A stretch of 54,202 bases of DNA from an uncultured Collinsella sp. (GTDB taxonomy: Bacteria; Actinomycetota; Coriobacteriia; Coriobacteriales; Coriobacteriaceae). The translations under genes were made by a program, and so were the position numbers. The DNA lies in assembly GCA_959026535.1 (NCBI GenBank), contig CAUFMB010000011.1, positions 1 through 54,202 on the forward strand. The letters run 5' to 3'. Below are positions 6,803-15,747 of the stretch, piece by piece; position 1 is the first letter of the stretch, and each line of letters opens with the position of its first letter. The notes under the pieces were generated by a model. It saw only the letters and a program-made list of their open reading frames with translations. It was not told where the DNA came from and did no database searches.

Positions 6803-9247
6803 TTAGGCGTGGTCGCGCCAGCTGAGGACGCGCTGCTTCATACCCTCGATGTCGAGCACGCCTTCGGCAAAGCCTTTGCGCACGAGCTCTTCGGGAACAA
6901 ACTCGTCGTAGCGGTCAAAGTAAGGCACCTCGCCGGGATAGACGAGCTCGATGGGATCGAAGTCCTTCTCGGCCTCGGCGGCGAGCACCTCAAAGAACGT
7001 CTCCTCGTCGGCCTTCATCTTAAACTGCATAAAGTACGGACGTGACGGGTCGAGTCCGCGAAGGCCCAGTTCAGCGGCACACTTAATCTTGAGCATGCGC
7101 TCGAGCGCCAAAAAGGCGTAGCTGCCCAGCCAGGGGAAGAGCACCCAGGTGTCGCCACCCAGGTTGATGAGCGGCTTAGTTCCCGCGCCCGAAAGCTTGG
7201 CCGTATGACGAGCCTGCGCTAAGCGGGCCCGTGCGTTACCCATGAGGTACGGATATGTCGCGTGCTCGTTGAGCGCCTTGCGCATGCGCTCGAGTACGTG
7301 TGTATTGATGTCGCCGGGGCAGTCGCCAAAGTAGGCCGGTACCCGGCCCTTGACCTGCGTGGCAAAGACAGTGTGACGCTTCCAGTCCACTTCCTCGACA
7401 ATCCAGCAGTGTCCGGCGATGGCGATGCGCTCACCGGGCGGGGGCGGATTAACAATCGTGCCCAGCTCGGCCGATTCGCTGCGAACGGTGAACTCCTCGT
7501 TTTCCTGGAACACAGCGTAGAACTTAAAGTTGTTGATGATGCGCTCGCCCGCGAGACCCACGATGAGCCCGCCACCTTCGGTGACCTGGATATGGTCGAT
7601 CTTAATGAGGTGACGTAGCAGCACACGGTAATCGTCTGCCGAGACACGGTGGAAATAACTGAGCGTGAGCACGCGCTGGGCTAGTTCGGCCGGCGTGAGC
7701 TCGCCGGTGCTGGCGAGGGTCGACATAGTCTGGTGATAGAGCAGGCTGTAGGGGAGTCGATCGAGCTCGGGCGGCTCGACCCACTTTTCCTCGCGATAGA
7801 GTTGTACGAGCGCGATACCCTGCAGGAGCTTCCAGGGAATGGTTTCGGGCATCATCGTGCGCGGCTCGGGTTCTTCCTCGCGCATGACAAACCACATCTC
7901 GGGCGGAAGGTCGCGACGGCCTGTGCGCCCCATGCGCTGCAAAAAGGAGCTGACGGTAAACGGCGCGTCAATCTGGAAGGCGCGCTCCAGGCGGCCGATA
8001 TCGATACCGAGCTCCAGCGTAGAGGTGGTGACGGTTGTCTGCGCCTGCTCCTCGTCGCGCATGAGCTCCTCGGCCGTCTCGCGCAGCGATGCCGAAAGAT
8101 TGCCGTGATGGATGAGAAAGCGGTCGGGCTCGTGTCGACTTTCGCAGTAGCTGCGCAGCATGGAGCACACGGCCTCTGCCTCCTCGCGCGAGTTGGCAAA
8201 GACCAGGCACTTGCGGCCGCGCGTATGCTCAAAGATATAGCCCATACCGGGGTCGGCGTTGTCGGGCGCCGTGTCGGTGGGGTTGAGAAGCGCCTGCTCG
8301 GTCGCTCGTGGGATGTCGACTTCGCCCTCGGGGGCCGAGGAAGTTCGGCGGTCCTTGGGTGCGGCCTTGCCCCGTGCCCGCTCACGACGTTGACGGCGCT
8401 CCTCTTGTGTGAGCTGTCCGCTGTGACGCATGTCTTGGGCGCCGGCGGGCAGTGCCGCTGGTGCCGCTGCCTCAATGCGCTCGCATGCGAGCACCTCAGC
8501 TTCCTGCGGACCTGTGCTCGCGAATCCTCGCTGCTGCGCCTGGGGACCCGAGTTGTAGAAGTGCTCCATGGAGATGCGCCACACGCGGCGCGGCTCCTCA
8601 AAACGGGGGATGACGCAGTTGCGTCCCGTCCCCTGCGACAGGAAGGCGCCCGTGCGCTCGGGGTCGCCGATGGTTGCCGACAGACCGATGCGGCGGGGCT
8701 GCACGCCTGCCATGCGCGAGAGCCGCTCGATAAGGCAGAGCGTCTGCCCGCCGCGGTCGCCGCGCATGAGCGAATGGACTTCGTCGATAACCACATAGCG
8801 CAGGTCGCAGAATATACGAGGGATCGCCATGTGCTTATGGATCAGGAGCGCCTCGAGTGACTCGGGCGTAATCTGCAAGATGCCGCTCGGTTTTTTGATG
8901 AGCTTAGCCTTGTGCGACTGCGAGACATCGCCATGCCAGTGCCAGACAGGGATATCGGCTTCTTCGCACAGATCGTTGAGGCGGACGAATTGGTCATTGA
9001 TGAGCGCCTTGAGGGGGCCAATGTAGAGGGCGCCCACGCTTGCGGGCGGCCTCTCCCAAAACTCGGTCAGGATGGGAAAAAAGGCTGCCTCGGTTTTGCC
9101 GGAAGCCGTGGATGCCGTCAGGAGCACATTGCCCTGCGTGTTAAAGATGGCATCTGCCGCCGCAACCTGGATAGAGCGCAAGCTCTCCCAATCGTGGGAG
9201 TAGATGAAGTCTTGGATAAACGGGGCGTAGCGGTCAAAGGCGTTCAC
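6803..9247 (-). CDS. Lhr-like SF2 DNA helicase, SngC-like (Shango)
   Basis: An 814-residue superfamily 2 helicase. Walker A is TASTASGKTEAA (44-55), the DEAH-box equivalent is DEVH (155-158), motif III reads GLSATIG (about 188-194), and motif VI is QRMGRTGRR (about 450). A charged, Gln/Arg-rich insert of roughly 100 residues separates the two RecA lobes. The long C-terminal region resembles Lhr/BrxHI-type helicases. The start is GTG after GAGAGGAGG; an upstream in-frame start has no such site. It is the last gene of a TerB-ATPase-helicase set on the minus strand, the composition of the Shango antiphage system, in which the helicase is SngC. Family: sure. System assignment: from memory of the composition. 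Confidence 0.82.
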   Translation of the reverse strand: MNAFDRYAPFIQDFIYSHDWESLRSIQVAAADAIFNTQGNVLLTASTASGKTEAAFFPILTEFWERPPASVGALYIGPLKALINDQFVRLNDLCEEADIPVWHWHGDVSQSHKAKLIKKPSGILQITPESLEALLIHKHMAIPRIFCDLRYVVIDEVHSLMRGDRGGQTLCLIERLSRMAGVQPRRIGLSATIGDPERTGAFLSQGTGRNCVIPRFEEPRRVWRISMEHFYNSGPQAQQRGFASTGPQEAEVLACERIEAAAPAALPAGAQDMRHSGQLTQEERRQRRERARGKAAPKDRRTSSAPEGEVDIPRATEQALLNPTDTAPDNADPGMGYIFEHTRGRKCLVFANSREEAEAVCSMLRSYCESRHEPDRFLIHHGNLSASLRETAEELMRDEEQAQTTVTTSTLELGIDIGRLERAFQIDAPFTVSSFLQRMGRTGRRDLPPEMWFVMREEEPEPRTMMPETIPWKLLQGIALVQLYREEKWVEPPELDRLPYSLLYHQTMSTLASTGELTPAELAQRVLTLSYFHRVSADDYRVLLRHLIKIDHIQVTEGGGLIVGLAGERIINNFKFYAVFQENEEFTVRSESAELGTIVNPPPPGERIAIAGHCWIVEEVDWKRHTVFATQVKGRVPAYFGDCPGDINTHVLERMRKALNEHATYPYLMGNARARLAQARHTAKLSGAGTKPLINLGGDTWVLFPWLGSYAFLALERMLKIKCAAELGLRGLDPSRPYFMQFKMKADEETFFEVLAAEAEKDFDPIELVYPGEVPYFDRYDEFVPEELVRKGFAEGVLDIEGMKQRVLSWRDHA

Positions 9248-9363
9248 GGGGCCTCCTCTCAAAAACGAATCTCTTAACGCGGCTGGCAACGGCTTGCTGC
9301 ATTACAGTCTCAACGTTTGCCCAGATAGAACCTACCAAAATAAACCTGTCCCTTTTTGGCAGG

Positions 9364-10668
9364 TTAGATGGTGAATTCGGCGAAGTTACGGTCGCCGTCT
9401 GCGGTGCCGGTGTCGCCTGTTGCGGCTGCCGGCGCCAGCGCGTCGCCGCCGACGCTTTGCAGCAACTCGGCCACATTTGCATTGGGGTTCTGACACAGGA
9501 TATCGAGCAGTTCGATAAAGTCACGAATGACCTCACGGGGCGTCAGGTGTGTATCGGCTCCCACGCGGCCGAACTCAATCTTGAGAAAGTCCACCAAGTC
9601 ATTCTCGGTAAGCGTGGGCGTCCAGCCAAAGTATCCGGCATGGATCTGCATGAGTTTTTCGATCAGCACCAGCAACTCCTCGTAGGTGAGTGGCTGCAGG
9701 CGGATGATGGGCGCGAGCATGTCCTTAAGGTCCTCGCGTGCAAAGCGGCCTTGAGCGAGTCGGCTGCGCAGGGCCTCGTAGGAGAACACACCGCGGCGGC
9801 GGTCTTCGATGGAGGTTGGCGTGCCGCCCATGATCATGCCCAGGTACTGCGCCTTGCCCTGGAGCGTGTCGTTGTACATGGTCAGGATCTTCTCGTAGTT
9901 GTACTGGCGCGTGATGGCGTTGGGAATCTTATACAGATTCACGAGCTCGTCGATGAGCACCAGCATGCCTTTGTAGCCGCTGCAAACCAAAAAACGCGCG
10001 ATGAGTTTGACGTAGTCGTACCAGTCGTCATCGCTGATGATGGTCGAGGAGCCCAGCTCAGCGCGAGCCTCGCTCTTGGTGCGGTATTCGCCGCGGATCC
10101 ATTTGGTCACGCGGCTCATGGCCTCTTCGTCGCCTTCGGATACGGCCGTGCGATAGCGTCGGAGCATGCGGGCGAAGTCGAAGCCGTGGACCATCTCCTC
10201 GAGCGGGGCCAGCTGGGCATTGACGACCGACTCGTCGACGTCGGCACACGAGGCGACCCAGCGATCCAAAATAAGGTTGAGCGCACCGCCCTCGGGGCGC
10301 GTCTTGGTCGATATATTGCGGATGAGCTCGCGGTAGGTGGCAAGGCCCTGTCCCTGACCGCCCTGCAGACGGCGCTCGGGCGACAGGTCGGCATCAGCGA
10401 CGACGAATCCCTCGCCCATGGCGTGCGTGCGGATGGTCTGGAGCAAAAAGCTCTTGCCGGCGCCGTAGCGACCGACTAAAAAACGGAAGCTTGCGCCGCC
10501 ATCGGCGATGAGACTCAGATCGGTAAGCAGGGCGCGGATCTCGACCTCGCGCCCTACGGTGATGTAGGGAAGACCGATGCGCGGGACCACGCCGCCCTTG
10601 AGCGAGTTGAGAATGACGGCAGCGACGCGCTTGGGCACGCGGGGTGCTGCGGATGCGGTATCACTCAT
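9364..10668 (-). CDS. BrxD-like P-loop ATPase, SngB-like (Shango)
   Basis: A 434-residue ATP-binding protein of the BrxC/BrxD (DUF2791) type. Walker A is GRYGAGKS (66-73) and Walker B is LVLIDE (236-241), preceded by the N-terminal IGLPYITVGRE block usual in this family. In BREX systems such ATPases work with helicases and methylases; none of PglX, PglZ or a methylase is present here. Its start overlaps the end of the TerB gene by 8 nt, so the two are coupled. The helicase gene follows after 116 nt that hold a short inverted repeat around 9343-9368 (AACCTG/CAGGTT). With its neighbours it forms a Shango-like trio. Confidence 0.82.
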   Translation of the reverse strand: MSDTASAAPRVPKRVAAVILNSLKGGVVPRIGLPYITVGREVEIRALLTDLSLIADGGASFRFLVGRYGAGKSFLLQTIRTHAMGEGFVVADADLSPERRLQGGQGQGLATYRELIRNISTKTRPEGGALNLILDRWVASCADVDESVVNAQLAPLEEMVHGFDFARMLRRYRTAVSEGDEEAMSRVTKWIRGEYRTKSEARAELGSSTIISDDDWYDYVKLIARFLVCSGYKGMLVLIDELVNLYKIPNAITRQYNYEKILTMYNDTLQGKAQYLGMIMGGTPTSIEDRRRGVFSYEALRSRLAQGRFAREDLKDMLAPIIRLQPLTYEELLVLIEKLMQIHAGYFGWTPTLTENDLVDFLKIEFGRVGADTHLTPREVIRDFIELLDILCQNPNANVAELLQSVGGDALAPAAATGDTGTADGDRNFAEFTI

Positions 10669-12421
10669 GGTCTAGGTATCCTCTCACGTCTGCTTTGTAG
10701 TCCTCGATAATCTGCGGCCCTGCCGCGCTAAATTCAATTACGGTGTCACCCACCAGGTCAAAGAGCGCCTCGTTGATGCTATCGACGAGCATGTCCTCGC
10801 TCTGTCCCGAGTGCGCCACTGCCGATGTCGCTTGCGCTGCGTTTTGCTCGAGCAGTGCGCGAAGGAAGGCATCTGCGGCGGGCGCGAGTTCGTTTGTGGC
10901 GTCAGCGGGCGCAGCAGCTGCGAACGCGGGCGTCGGCGCGAGAAGCGGTGCCACGACACCAAACTGTTCGGTGGATATGGTCGGCTCGTCGGTCAAGTCC
11001 TGCCGAATGGGTGCCACGACCGGTTCGACAATCGCGTCGGTTACGGGCTCGGCTTCCGGTTGCCCTGAGTCCGCTGCCTCGGCCTCTGCGGATGCGCCGT
11101 CCTCGCGCTCCTCGTCGATCAAAAGCGCTTCGCGCGTTTGCGCGGCGGCGCTCCGAATGTGCCCCAGCTGACTCAGATCGATATCGATCTTGACGGGCTG
11201 GTGTGCGGCGTCCCACGAAAGCCATTCCACAATCTCGTCATCGATAATCTTGGCCAGATATTTGGGGACCTTTTCTTCCTTAAGGGGATGGGCGGGGTCC
11301 AGCGCCAGGCGCAGGTGTTGGTCGCAGGCGCGCATCATTTCACCGAGCTTGCTGCTCTTTTGCCTGCTGCCATGGATACGCATGCATTCCCAAAAGCCGT
11401 TTTGGCAACGGTAGATATGGATAGGATCTAGGCGGTATTCGCAGTCCTCGTGGCGCTTGGGCGCAAAGAATACGGCCGAGGCAAACATGGTGTAGGGCAT
11501 GGCCGTCTCCTCCCCAAACAAGCTCGCCACGATGCCGGTCTTTCGGTGCGTGTCATAGTAGCGCGCCATGCGGACATACACGGCGCATGCCACGTGGCGC
11601 AGATCGCGGTGGTGGCTGCGGTCGAGCCGCGAGTTACTTAGGTTGTACGTGGAGAGGGCGTTGATGGCGGCCATGAGTCGCTCCTCGCGCACCTCATCGG
11701 GTGGAAGGGGGAGCGTGGGCTCGGAGGTTTTGCGACGCTTAGGGGTCTGACCGGACGGTGCCGGTGCTGGTACAAGGTCTCGTGCCGCGCGCCGCAGCTC
11801 GATAAGGGCGTTATCGAACATGACGGTTTTAGAGTCGCGAAGCAGCTTGGGGTCGAGCCCATGGAATACGGCGTAATCCTGCAACCACACGCGTGCAAAC
11901 CGATCGATGCCGGGCTCAAAGGCGCGGTAGGCATCCCAAAAGGCCTTGATCTTGTTAAAACCATCGAGCGGATTATCTACGCCAATGCCGCAAATCAGCT
12001 CATAGAGATACAGAAACGCAAACGAGGTCGATGTCTCCTCGATATTCCCGCGGCGCACTTGGGCACGCCAGGTAAAGTAGCCGCGCAGCTGCCGGTCGCT
12101 CATGGCGTTGTAGGTGGGAAAGTACGACTTAAAGGTGCCGTTGTAGGGACAGTCGTCCTCAAAGTCGGCCATCAGCAGGCCCTGGCGGTAAAAAAGCTCG
12201 GCTTCCGAAAGCCAACGGCCCGCACCGCCCTTGGGGTCTTCTTGCCAACGCGATATCTCACGCATCTTGCGGTACTGGTCGGGGAGGAAGTTCTGCATCT
12301 GTCGGCCGGTTTTGAGAATCGGCTCGTCTGCGTAGATTTCGTTTGAGAAACGGGCGGACTGATGGGTCTGGGCCTCGGCCATAATGCGCTCGATGAGCAT
12401 CTTGATGTCCTGGTCGGCCAC
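10661..12421 (-). CDS. TerB-N/TerB-C domain protein, SngA-like (Shango)
   Basis: A 586-residue protein. The first 230 residues fit the TerB N-terminal family: an aromatic, Arg/Lys-rich start with a YFTWRAQVRRG block (about 135-145) and a following FLYLYELICGIG helix. The middle is helical and the last 200 residues are Ala/Glu/Pro-rich with low complexity, ending in a short helical segment. TerB-type domains occur in tellurite/phage-response modules and are linked to the membrane. The start is GTG after GAGGAGGAG. It is the first gene of the minus-strand trio and overlaps the ATPase gene. I see no methylase, nuclease or toxin in the unit. The TerB assignment rests on remembered family features. 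Confidence 0.75.
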   Translation of the reverse strand: MADQDIKMLIERIMAEAQTHQSARFSNEIYADEPILKTGRQMQNFLPDQYRKMREISRWQEDPKGGAGRWLSEAELFYRQGLLMADFEDDCPYNGTFKSYFPTYNAMSDRQLRGYFTWRAQVRRGNIEETSTSFAFLYLYELICGIGVDNPLDGFNKIKAFWDAYRAFEPGIDRFARVWLQDYAVFHGLDPKLLRDSKTVMFDNALIELRRAARDLVPAPAPSGQTPKRRKTSEPTLPLPPDEVREERLMAAINALSTYNLSNSRLDRSHHRDLRHVACAVYVRMARYYDTHRKTGIVASLFGEETAMPYTMFASAVFFAPKRHEDCEYRLDPIHIYRCQNGFWECMRIHGSRQKSSKLGEMMRACDQHLRLALDPAHPLKEEKVPKYLAKIIDDEIVEWLSWDAAHQPVKIDIDLSQLGHIRSAAAQTREALLIDEEREDGASAEAEAADSGQPEAEPVTDAIVEPVVAPIRQDLTDEPTISTEQFGVVAPLLAPTPAFAAAAPADATNELAPAADAFLRALLEQNAAQATSAVAHSGQSEDMLVDSINEALFDLVGDTVIEFSAAGPQIIEDYKADVRGYLDHE

Positions 12422-12508
12422 CGCTCCTCCTCTCGAACGCAGCTACGGTGACCTCATATCATAGCACAGCATCAAACAGATGTTCGAGATACCGCTGCGT
12501 AGATAGAT

Positions 12509-13225
12509 TTAGAACAGGAGGGCGTAGATGACGGCTATGACAACGGAGGGGAGCATATTGGCCGTGCGGAAGGTCTGAGGACGGATGAGGTTGACGCCGA
12601 CGCAGAAGATGAGCATGGAGCCTACGAGCGAAAGGCTGTCGAGGGCTGCCGTGGTCATGATGGGGGAGAGTGCGCCGGCAAACAGCGTGATCGTCCCCTG
12701 GAACACGGCGACGGGCAGGGCGGAGAAAATGCAGCCGCGGCCGAGCGACGCCGTCATGGTGCAGACGATGATGCAGTCCAGCGCTCCCTTGAGGGCGAGC
12801 GTGGACCAGTCGCCGCGCAGGCCGTCTTGGATTGATCCCACGATAGCCATGGCACCGATGCAGACGGTGAGTGAAGTCGAGACAAAAGCGTTGGTGAACT
12901 CGTTATCGTCCTCACTGCCAGTCTTGCGCTTGAGCCATTCGCCAAGGTTCTCGATGGCGGCTTCCAAGTTGACGGCCTCGCCGATGAGCGAGCCGAGGGC
13001 GAACGAGACAATGAGCATGGTGGTACCAGTGGTCGCCAGCGCCTCCCCATCGATAAGGAGCATCTTCTGCATGGTGCCGCCAAGGCCGATAAACAGGACG
13101 CACAGCCCCGATGCTTTCATGAGCGTGTCTTGGATGCGCGGTGTAATGAAGCGGCCGCTCGCTAATCCTAAAAGACCGCCCGCAACTAAAAGCACAACGT
13201 TGATGATTGTTCCCAAGCCCGGCAT
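12509..13225 (-). CDS. DUF554 family membrane protein
   Basis: A 238-residue polytopic membrane protein. The N-terminal GLGTIINVVLLVAGGLLG and the later IGLGGTMQKML, AMAIVGSIQDGL and ALPVAVFQGT blocks are those of the DUF554 (YdfK/YqgA) family; function unknown. About seven hydrophobic segments are visible. The start chosen is the ATG after AGGAGGGCTC; the in-frame extension of 23 residues lacks a ribosome site. It sits downstream of no obvious partner. An inverted repeat CTAATAC-N12-GTATTAG (13295-13320) lies upstream and could be an operator or a terminator for the neighbouring unit. Confidence 0.85.
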   Translation of the reverse strand: MPGLGTIINVVLLVAGGLLGLASGRFITPRIQDTLMKASGLCVLFIGLGGTMQKMLLIDGEALATTGTTMLIVSFALGSLIGEAVNLEAAIENLGEWLKRKTGSEDDNEFTNAFVSTSLTVCIGAMAIVGSIQDGLRGDWSTLALKGALDCIIVCTMTASLGRGCIFSALPVAVFQGTITLFAGALSPIMTTAALDSLSLVGSMLIFCVGVNLIRPQTFRTANMLPSVVIAVIYALLF

Positions 13226-13294
13226 GAGCCCTCCTGTATTGATGCCAACGTGGCAATCGTAGCAGAACGAAATGCGAGGCACATCGCAACCCAT

Positions 13295-13320
13295 CTAATA
13301 CGTTATATAAGTGGTATTAG
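13295..13320. repeat. Inverted repeat CTAATAC-N12-GTATTAG
   Basis: A 7-bp perfect inverted repeat with a 12-nt AT-rich spacer, between the DUF554 start and the end of the exported Cys-rich protein gene. It could be an operator for the DUF554 gene. It has no T-run on either strand, so it is not a clear terminator. Confidence 0.45.
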
Positions 13321-13343
13321 GAACGATGCGCAGCATTTAAGCC

Positions 13344-14774
13344 TCAGGTGGTTGTCGGGACATAGGGATAGTAGTCAAAGCGCAGTGTCATAAGCCGCTG
13401 TGGGGATTCAATAGCCGCGGCGATGATATTGGCATCGCGGGCACGATCAAACCCTTCGAGTTCGATCTGATACGAGACGTCTTGCATAATGTCCAGACGT
13501 CGCCAGGCTAGGAGTGTGTCACCATCGAATTCTAAGGTCTTGCCTCCGTTTGGAGCAACGGCGTATAGACGCAGCTTGGCGGTGGTTGCAGGGTCGACAA
13601 CCGTGACCTTTTTAATTTCGTTTCGAGTATTCTTGGCGCCCAACAAGGTGAGCAGTGTTGGGGCCACGACCTCGCCCGATGGCAAAAAGACGACTTCGAT
13701 GGATTCAGGAAATGCGATGATGGCTGACTTGCGGACGGGCTGATTGGCGGCGGCAACTTCGATGTTCGCAGCGTCGATGACCTCTGTGTGGTCGAGCGCG
13801 GCAAGCACGCAGCAGTTACCTTCATCGATCTCTTGAGGATCAGCAAGCCCCAGACTGTCCACGAGCTCGGTATCGTTTGGATCGGTAGCGGGCTCATTCG
13901 GTGCTTCGAAAGAAGCTGGGACGCCGTTTGTCGGCGGCGGCGTGTCGCCCGCATCTGCTTCTTTGTCCGCGCCCTCTTCTTGTATGGTTGCGTTAATGGG
14001 TTCGTCGTTTGAGGGGGGCGTCTTGGCGTCAAACGCGGAGGGGAGAATTCCGATGGCTCCGGATCCGTTCCACTCCATTTCGAGAAGCGCCGGGTCGGCA
14101 AGAATGCGTTGCCTGCTTTGCGCGTGGGCATCGATTTCAATAGGGCCTGCCTCTATCCCTCGTGTAAGGCTGAGTGATCCGGCTGGCTTCTCGAAATGAG
14201 CGTCTGTGTCTTTGGCGCTGACGGCGTAGAACAGCAGGGACGCTTCTCCCGCCGCGATGGCATCGGTACCGGCTTTGGTCAGCCGCAACGATGCCGTGAA
14301 TGAGAGGGTGGGCTGCGTGTCGTCTGCATTCGCGGCGGCGCAGCCCAGACATATACCGCCTCCTTTCTCAAAAAACGTACCGTCGAAGGCGACCTTCGCT
14401 CCGTTCGCCGAGTCATCGACCGAAGCGATGTCGATGCGCAGCTCTAAATTGCATGGATCGCCATCCGCATCGAGCACAACCGAGCGCCACGTGCAGACGG
14501 CGCACCCCGCCTGGGAGCCGTTTGCCTTGTTCGAACGCTTGATATCCACGACTATCGAGCCGTCCGTATTACGACGAAGGCATCCCGAGGTTGAGATCGC
14601 GGCCTGTGCGATCGAAAAACGCTTGCACGCAATGGCGCTCGACGGGTTTGGTGCGGAACTTAGGGCCGCTGGTAAGGAGTCTGCCATGGCGGGAGTCGCC
14701 CAAGCGGCGACAGGCGTTCCGGTTGCGAGCGCGCCGCAGAGTGCGACGACGGGCAAAAGGTTCTTCGATGCCAT
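13344..14774 (-). CDS. Exported Cys-rich two-domain protein of unknown function
   Basis: A 476-residue protein with a signal peptide (LLPVVALCGALATGTPVAAWA, cleavage probably near residues 25-32). The N-terminal domain (about 45-235) holds most cysteines, some paired (GCAVC, CLGC), which could form disulfides or bind metal. A Pro/Glu/Asp-rich linker (about 255-310) leads to a second beta-rich domain that includes NCC (about 323-325). No sorting signal or membrane anchor is seen at the C-terminus, which ends in YYPYVPTTT. I do not recognise the family. It is the last gene of a minus-strand run of exported proteins, so it is probably a component or partner of the same surface structure. Confidence 0.7.
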   Translation of the reverse strand: MASKNLLPVVALCGALATGTPVAAWATPAMADSLPAALSSAPNPSSAIACKRFSIAQAAISTSGCLRRNTDGSIVVDIKRSNKANGSQAGCAVCTWRSVVLDADGDPCNLELRIDIASVDDSANGAKVAFDGTFFEKGGGICLGCAAANADDTQPTLSFTASLRLTKAGTDAIAAGEASLLFYAVSAKDTDAHFEKPAGSLSLTRGIEAGPIEIDAHAQSRQRILADPALLEMEWNGSGAIGILPSAFDAKTPPSNDEPINATIQEEGADKEADAGDTPPPTNGVPASFEAPNEPATDPNDTELVDSLGLADPQEIDEGNCCVLAALDHTEVIDAANIEVAAANQPVRKSAIIAFPESIEVVFLPSGEVVAPTLLTLLGAKNTRNEIKKVTVVDPATTAKLRLYAVAPNGGKTLEFDGDTLLAWRRLDIMQDVSYQIELEGFDRARDANIIAAAIESPQRLMTLRFDYYPYVPTTT

Positions 14775-14819
14775 GGGGTCTCCTTAGCTAATTTAGTGCG
14801 GTCTGTCCGTGTTTTGTTT

Positions 14820-15074
14820 CTAGCTGCGTTTGATGTGCAGACCGAGGCCGGCGGTTCCCGCGCCTGCTGCTGTGGCGCCTGCTGCCAAGAGCCATCGTCT
14901 GTCGCCTGTCTGCGCCAACGGTTCCTCGCGGTCGCCGCGGTCGAGCTCCGAGAGGTCGACCGTCACTTGCGTGGCGGCCTGAGCCTGTTCTTGCTGGGCA
15001 AAGGCCATGGCTGGCCCAAACGCTAGGATGCTGACGGCGGCGGCCAGGGCGACGGCCTTATGCCGTGTGCGCAC
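14820..15074 (-). CDS. Small cell-wall anchored protein with LAxTG sorting signal
   Basis: An 84-residue precursor: a signal peptide (HKAVALAAAVSILAFGPAMAFA), a short mature part of about 26 residues, then LAQTG (53-57), a hydrophobic stretch (LLAAGATAAGAGTAGLGL) and a basic tail (HIKRS). That is the architecture of a sortase substrate. The start is uncertain: this GTG gives a standard signal peptide, while a TTG at 15104 would add ten residues. Either start overlaps the end of the upstream gene. The tiny mature part means it can only be a linker or anchor, perhaps for the neighbouring exported proteins. No sortase is present in the window. Confidence 0.7.
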   Translation of the reverse strand: MRTRHKAVALAAAVSILAFGPAMAFAQQEQAQAATQVTVDLSELDRGDREEPLAQTGDRRWLLAAGATAAGAGTAGLGLHIKRS

Positions 15075-15657
15075 CGGGCTCGACCGTCCAGGTGATCGTT
15101 GCAACCTGATCGCCTTCGCCGGTTACGCGGAAGATGTCGCGCGTGACGCGGGCGACGTTTCCGCTTGTCTTGAGCTTAATTTTGTCCGTGCCGCCGGCAA
15201 TGCCCTGGTAGCCCATGTCGAAGGCTGCGTTCTTGGAAAGATCGAGGCCCGTCCCTTGCATTGCGGCGCTGGCGTTCTGGAGCGCGCCGTCGGGGCCGAC
15301 CTTAAAGTCGATGGAGTTCTGCGCGGTTCCGGCCTTGGCGTCGGCGGCAATGGTCCAGGTGTTCATGGCGTCGATCTTCATGTTGGTGACATGGATGCCG
15401 TAGGCCGAATGATTGTCGATGGTGGTCGCGTCTTCTGAGGGGCCCTGAAGCGTGCCGTCGGCCTTGGCGACGAAGGGAATAACCGTCGGAACTTTGAACT
15501 CAACGTTGTCGATCTCGGTCCTGACCATTACCTTCGTGGTTCCAACGCGCCCGGCTGCCATAGCTGGCGTCGGGGCGGCGCCCATTGCGAGCGCGAGCGC
15601 GAGCCCTGCGCCCACGGCGAGCGCTCTGGCTCCGTTCATGTTCCTGGTGATGTCCAT
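15058..15657 (-). CDS. Exported beta-rich surface protein of unknown family
   Basis: A 199-residue protein with a clear signal peptide (GARALAVGAGLALALAMG, cleavage near AMAA at about 32-35). The mature part is rich in beta-strand-like alternation: VPTVIPFVAKADGTL early, IDNHSAYGIHVTNMKI in the middle, and ATITWTVEPG near the end. No cysteine, anchor or sorting motif is seen. The composition suggests a secreted structural subunit; the family is not recognised. The 3' end overlaps the start of the LAxTG gene, so the two are coupled. The start ATG has AGGAACG upstream. Confidence 0.7.
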   Translation of the reverse strand: MDITRNMNGARALAVGAGLALALAMGAAPTPAMAAGRVGTTKVMVRTEIDNVEFKVPTVIPFVAKADGTLQGPSEDATTIDNHSAYGIHVTNMKIDAMNTWTIAADAKAGTAQNSIDFKVGPDGALQNASAAMQGTGLDLSKNAAFDMGYQGIAGGTDKIKLKTSGNVARVTRDIFRVTGEGDQVATITWTVEPGAHTA

Positions 15658-15747
15658 GGTCGTTCCTTTCTATTCGCCGCGGGCCGTCCCCGCGATGATT
15701 GGACGAATGCTGGTGAATTGCGTGCGGTGCCGCGTCGGCCGGAAAAG

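Noticed and set aside
6803..12421. BREX system
   Set aside because: The ATPase and helicase are BREX-like, but PglX, PglZ, BrxC/PglY and any methylase are absent, and a TerB protein is present instead.
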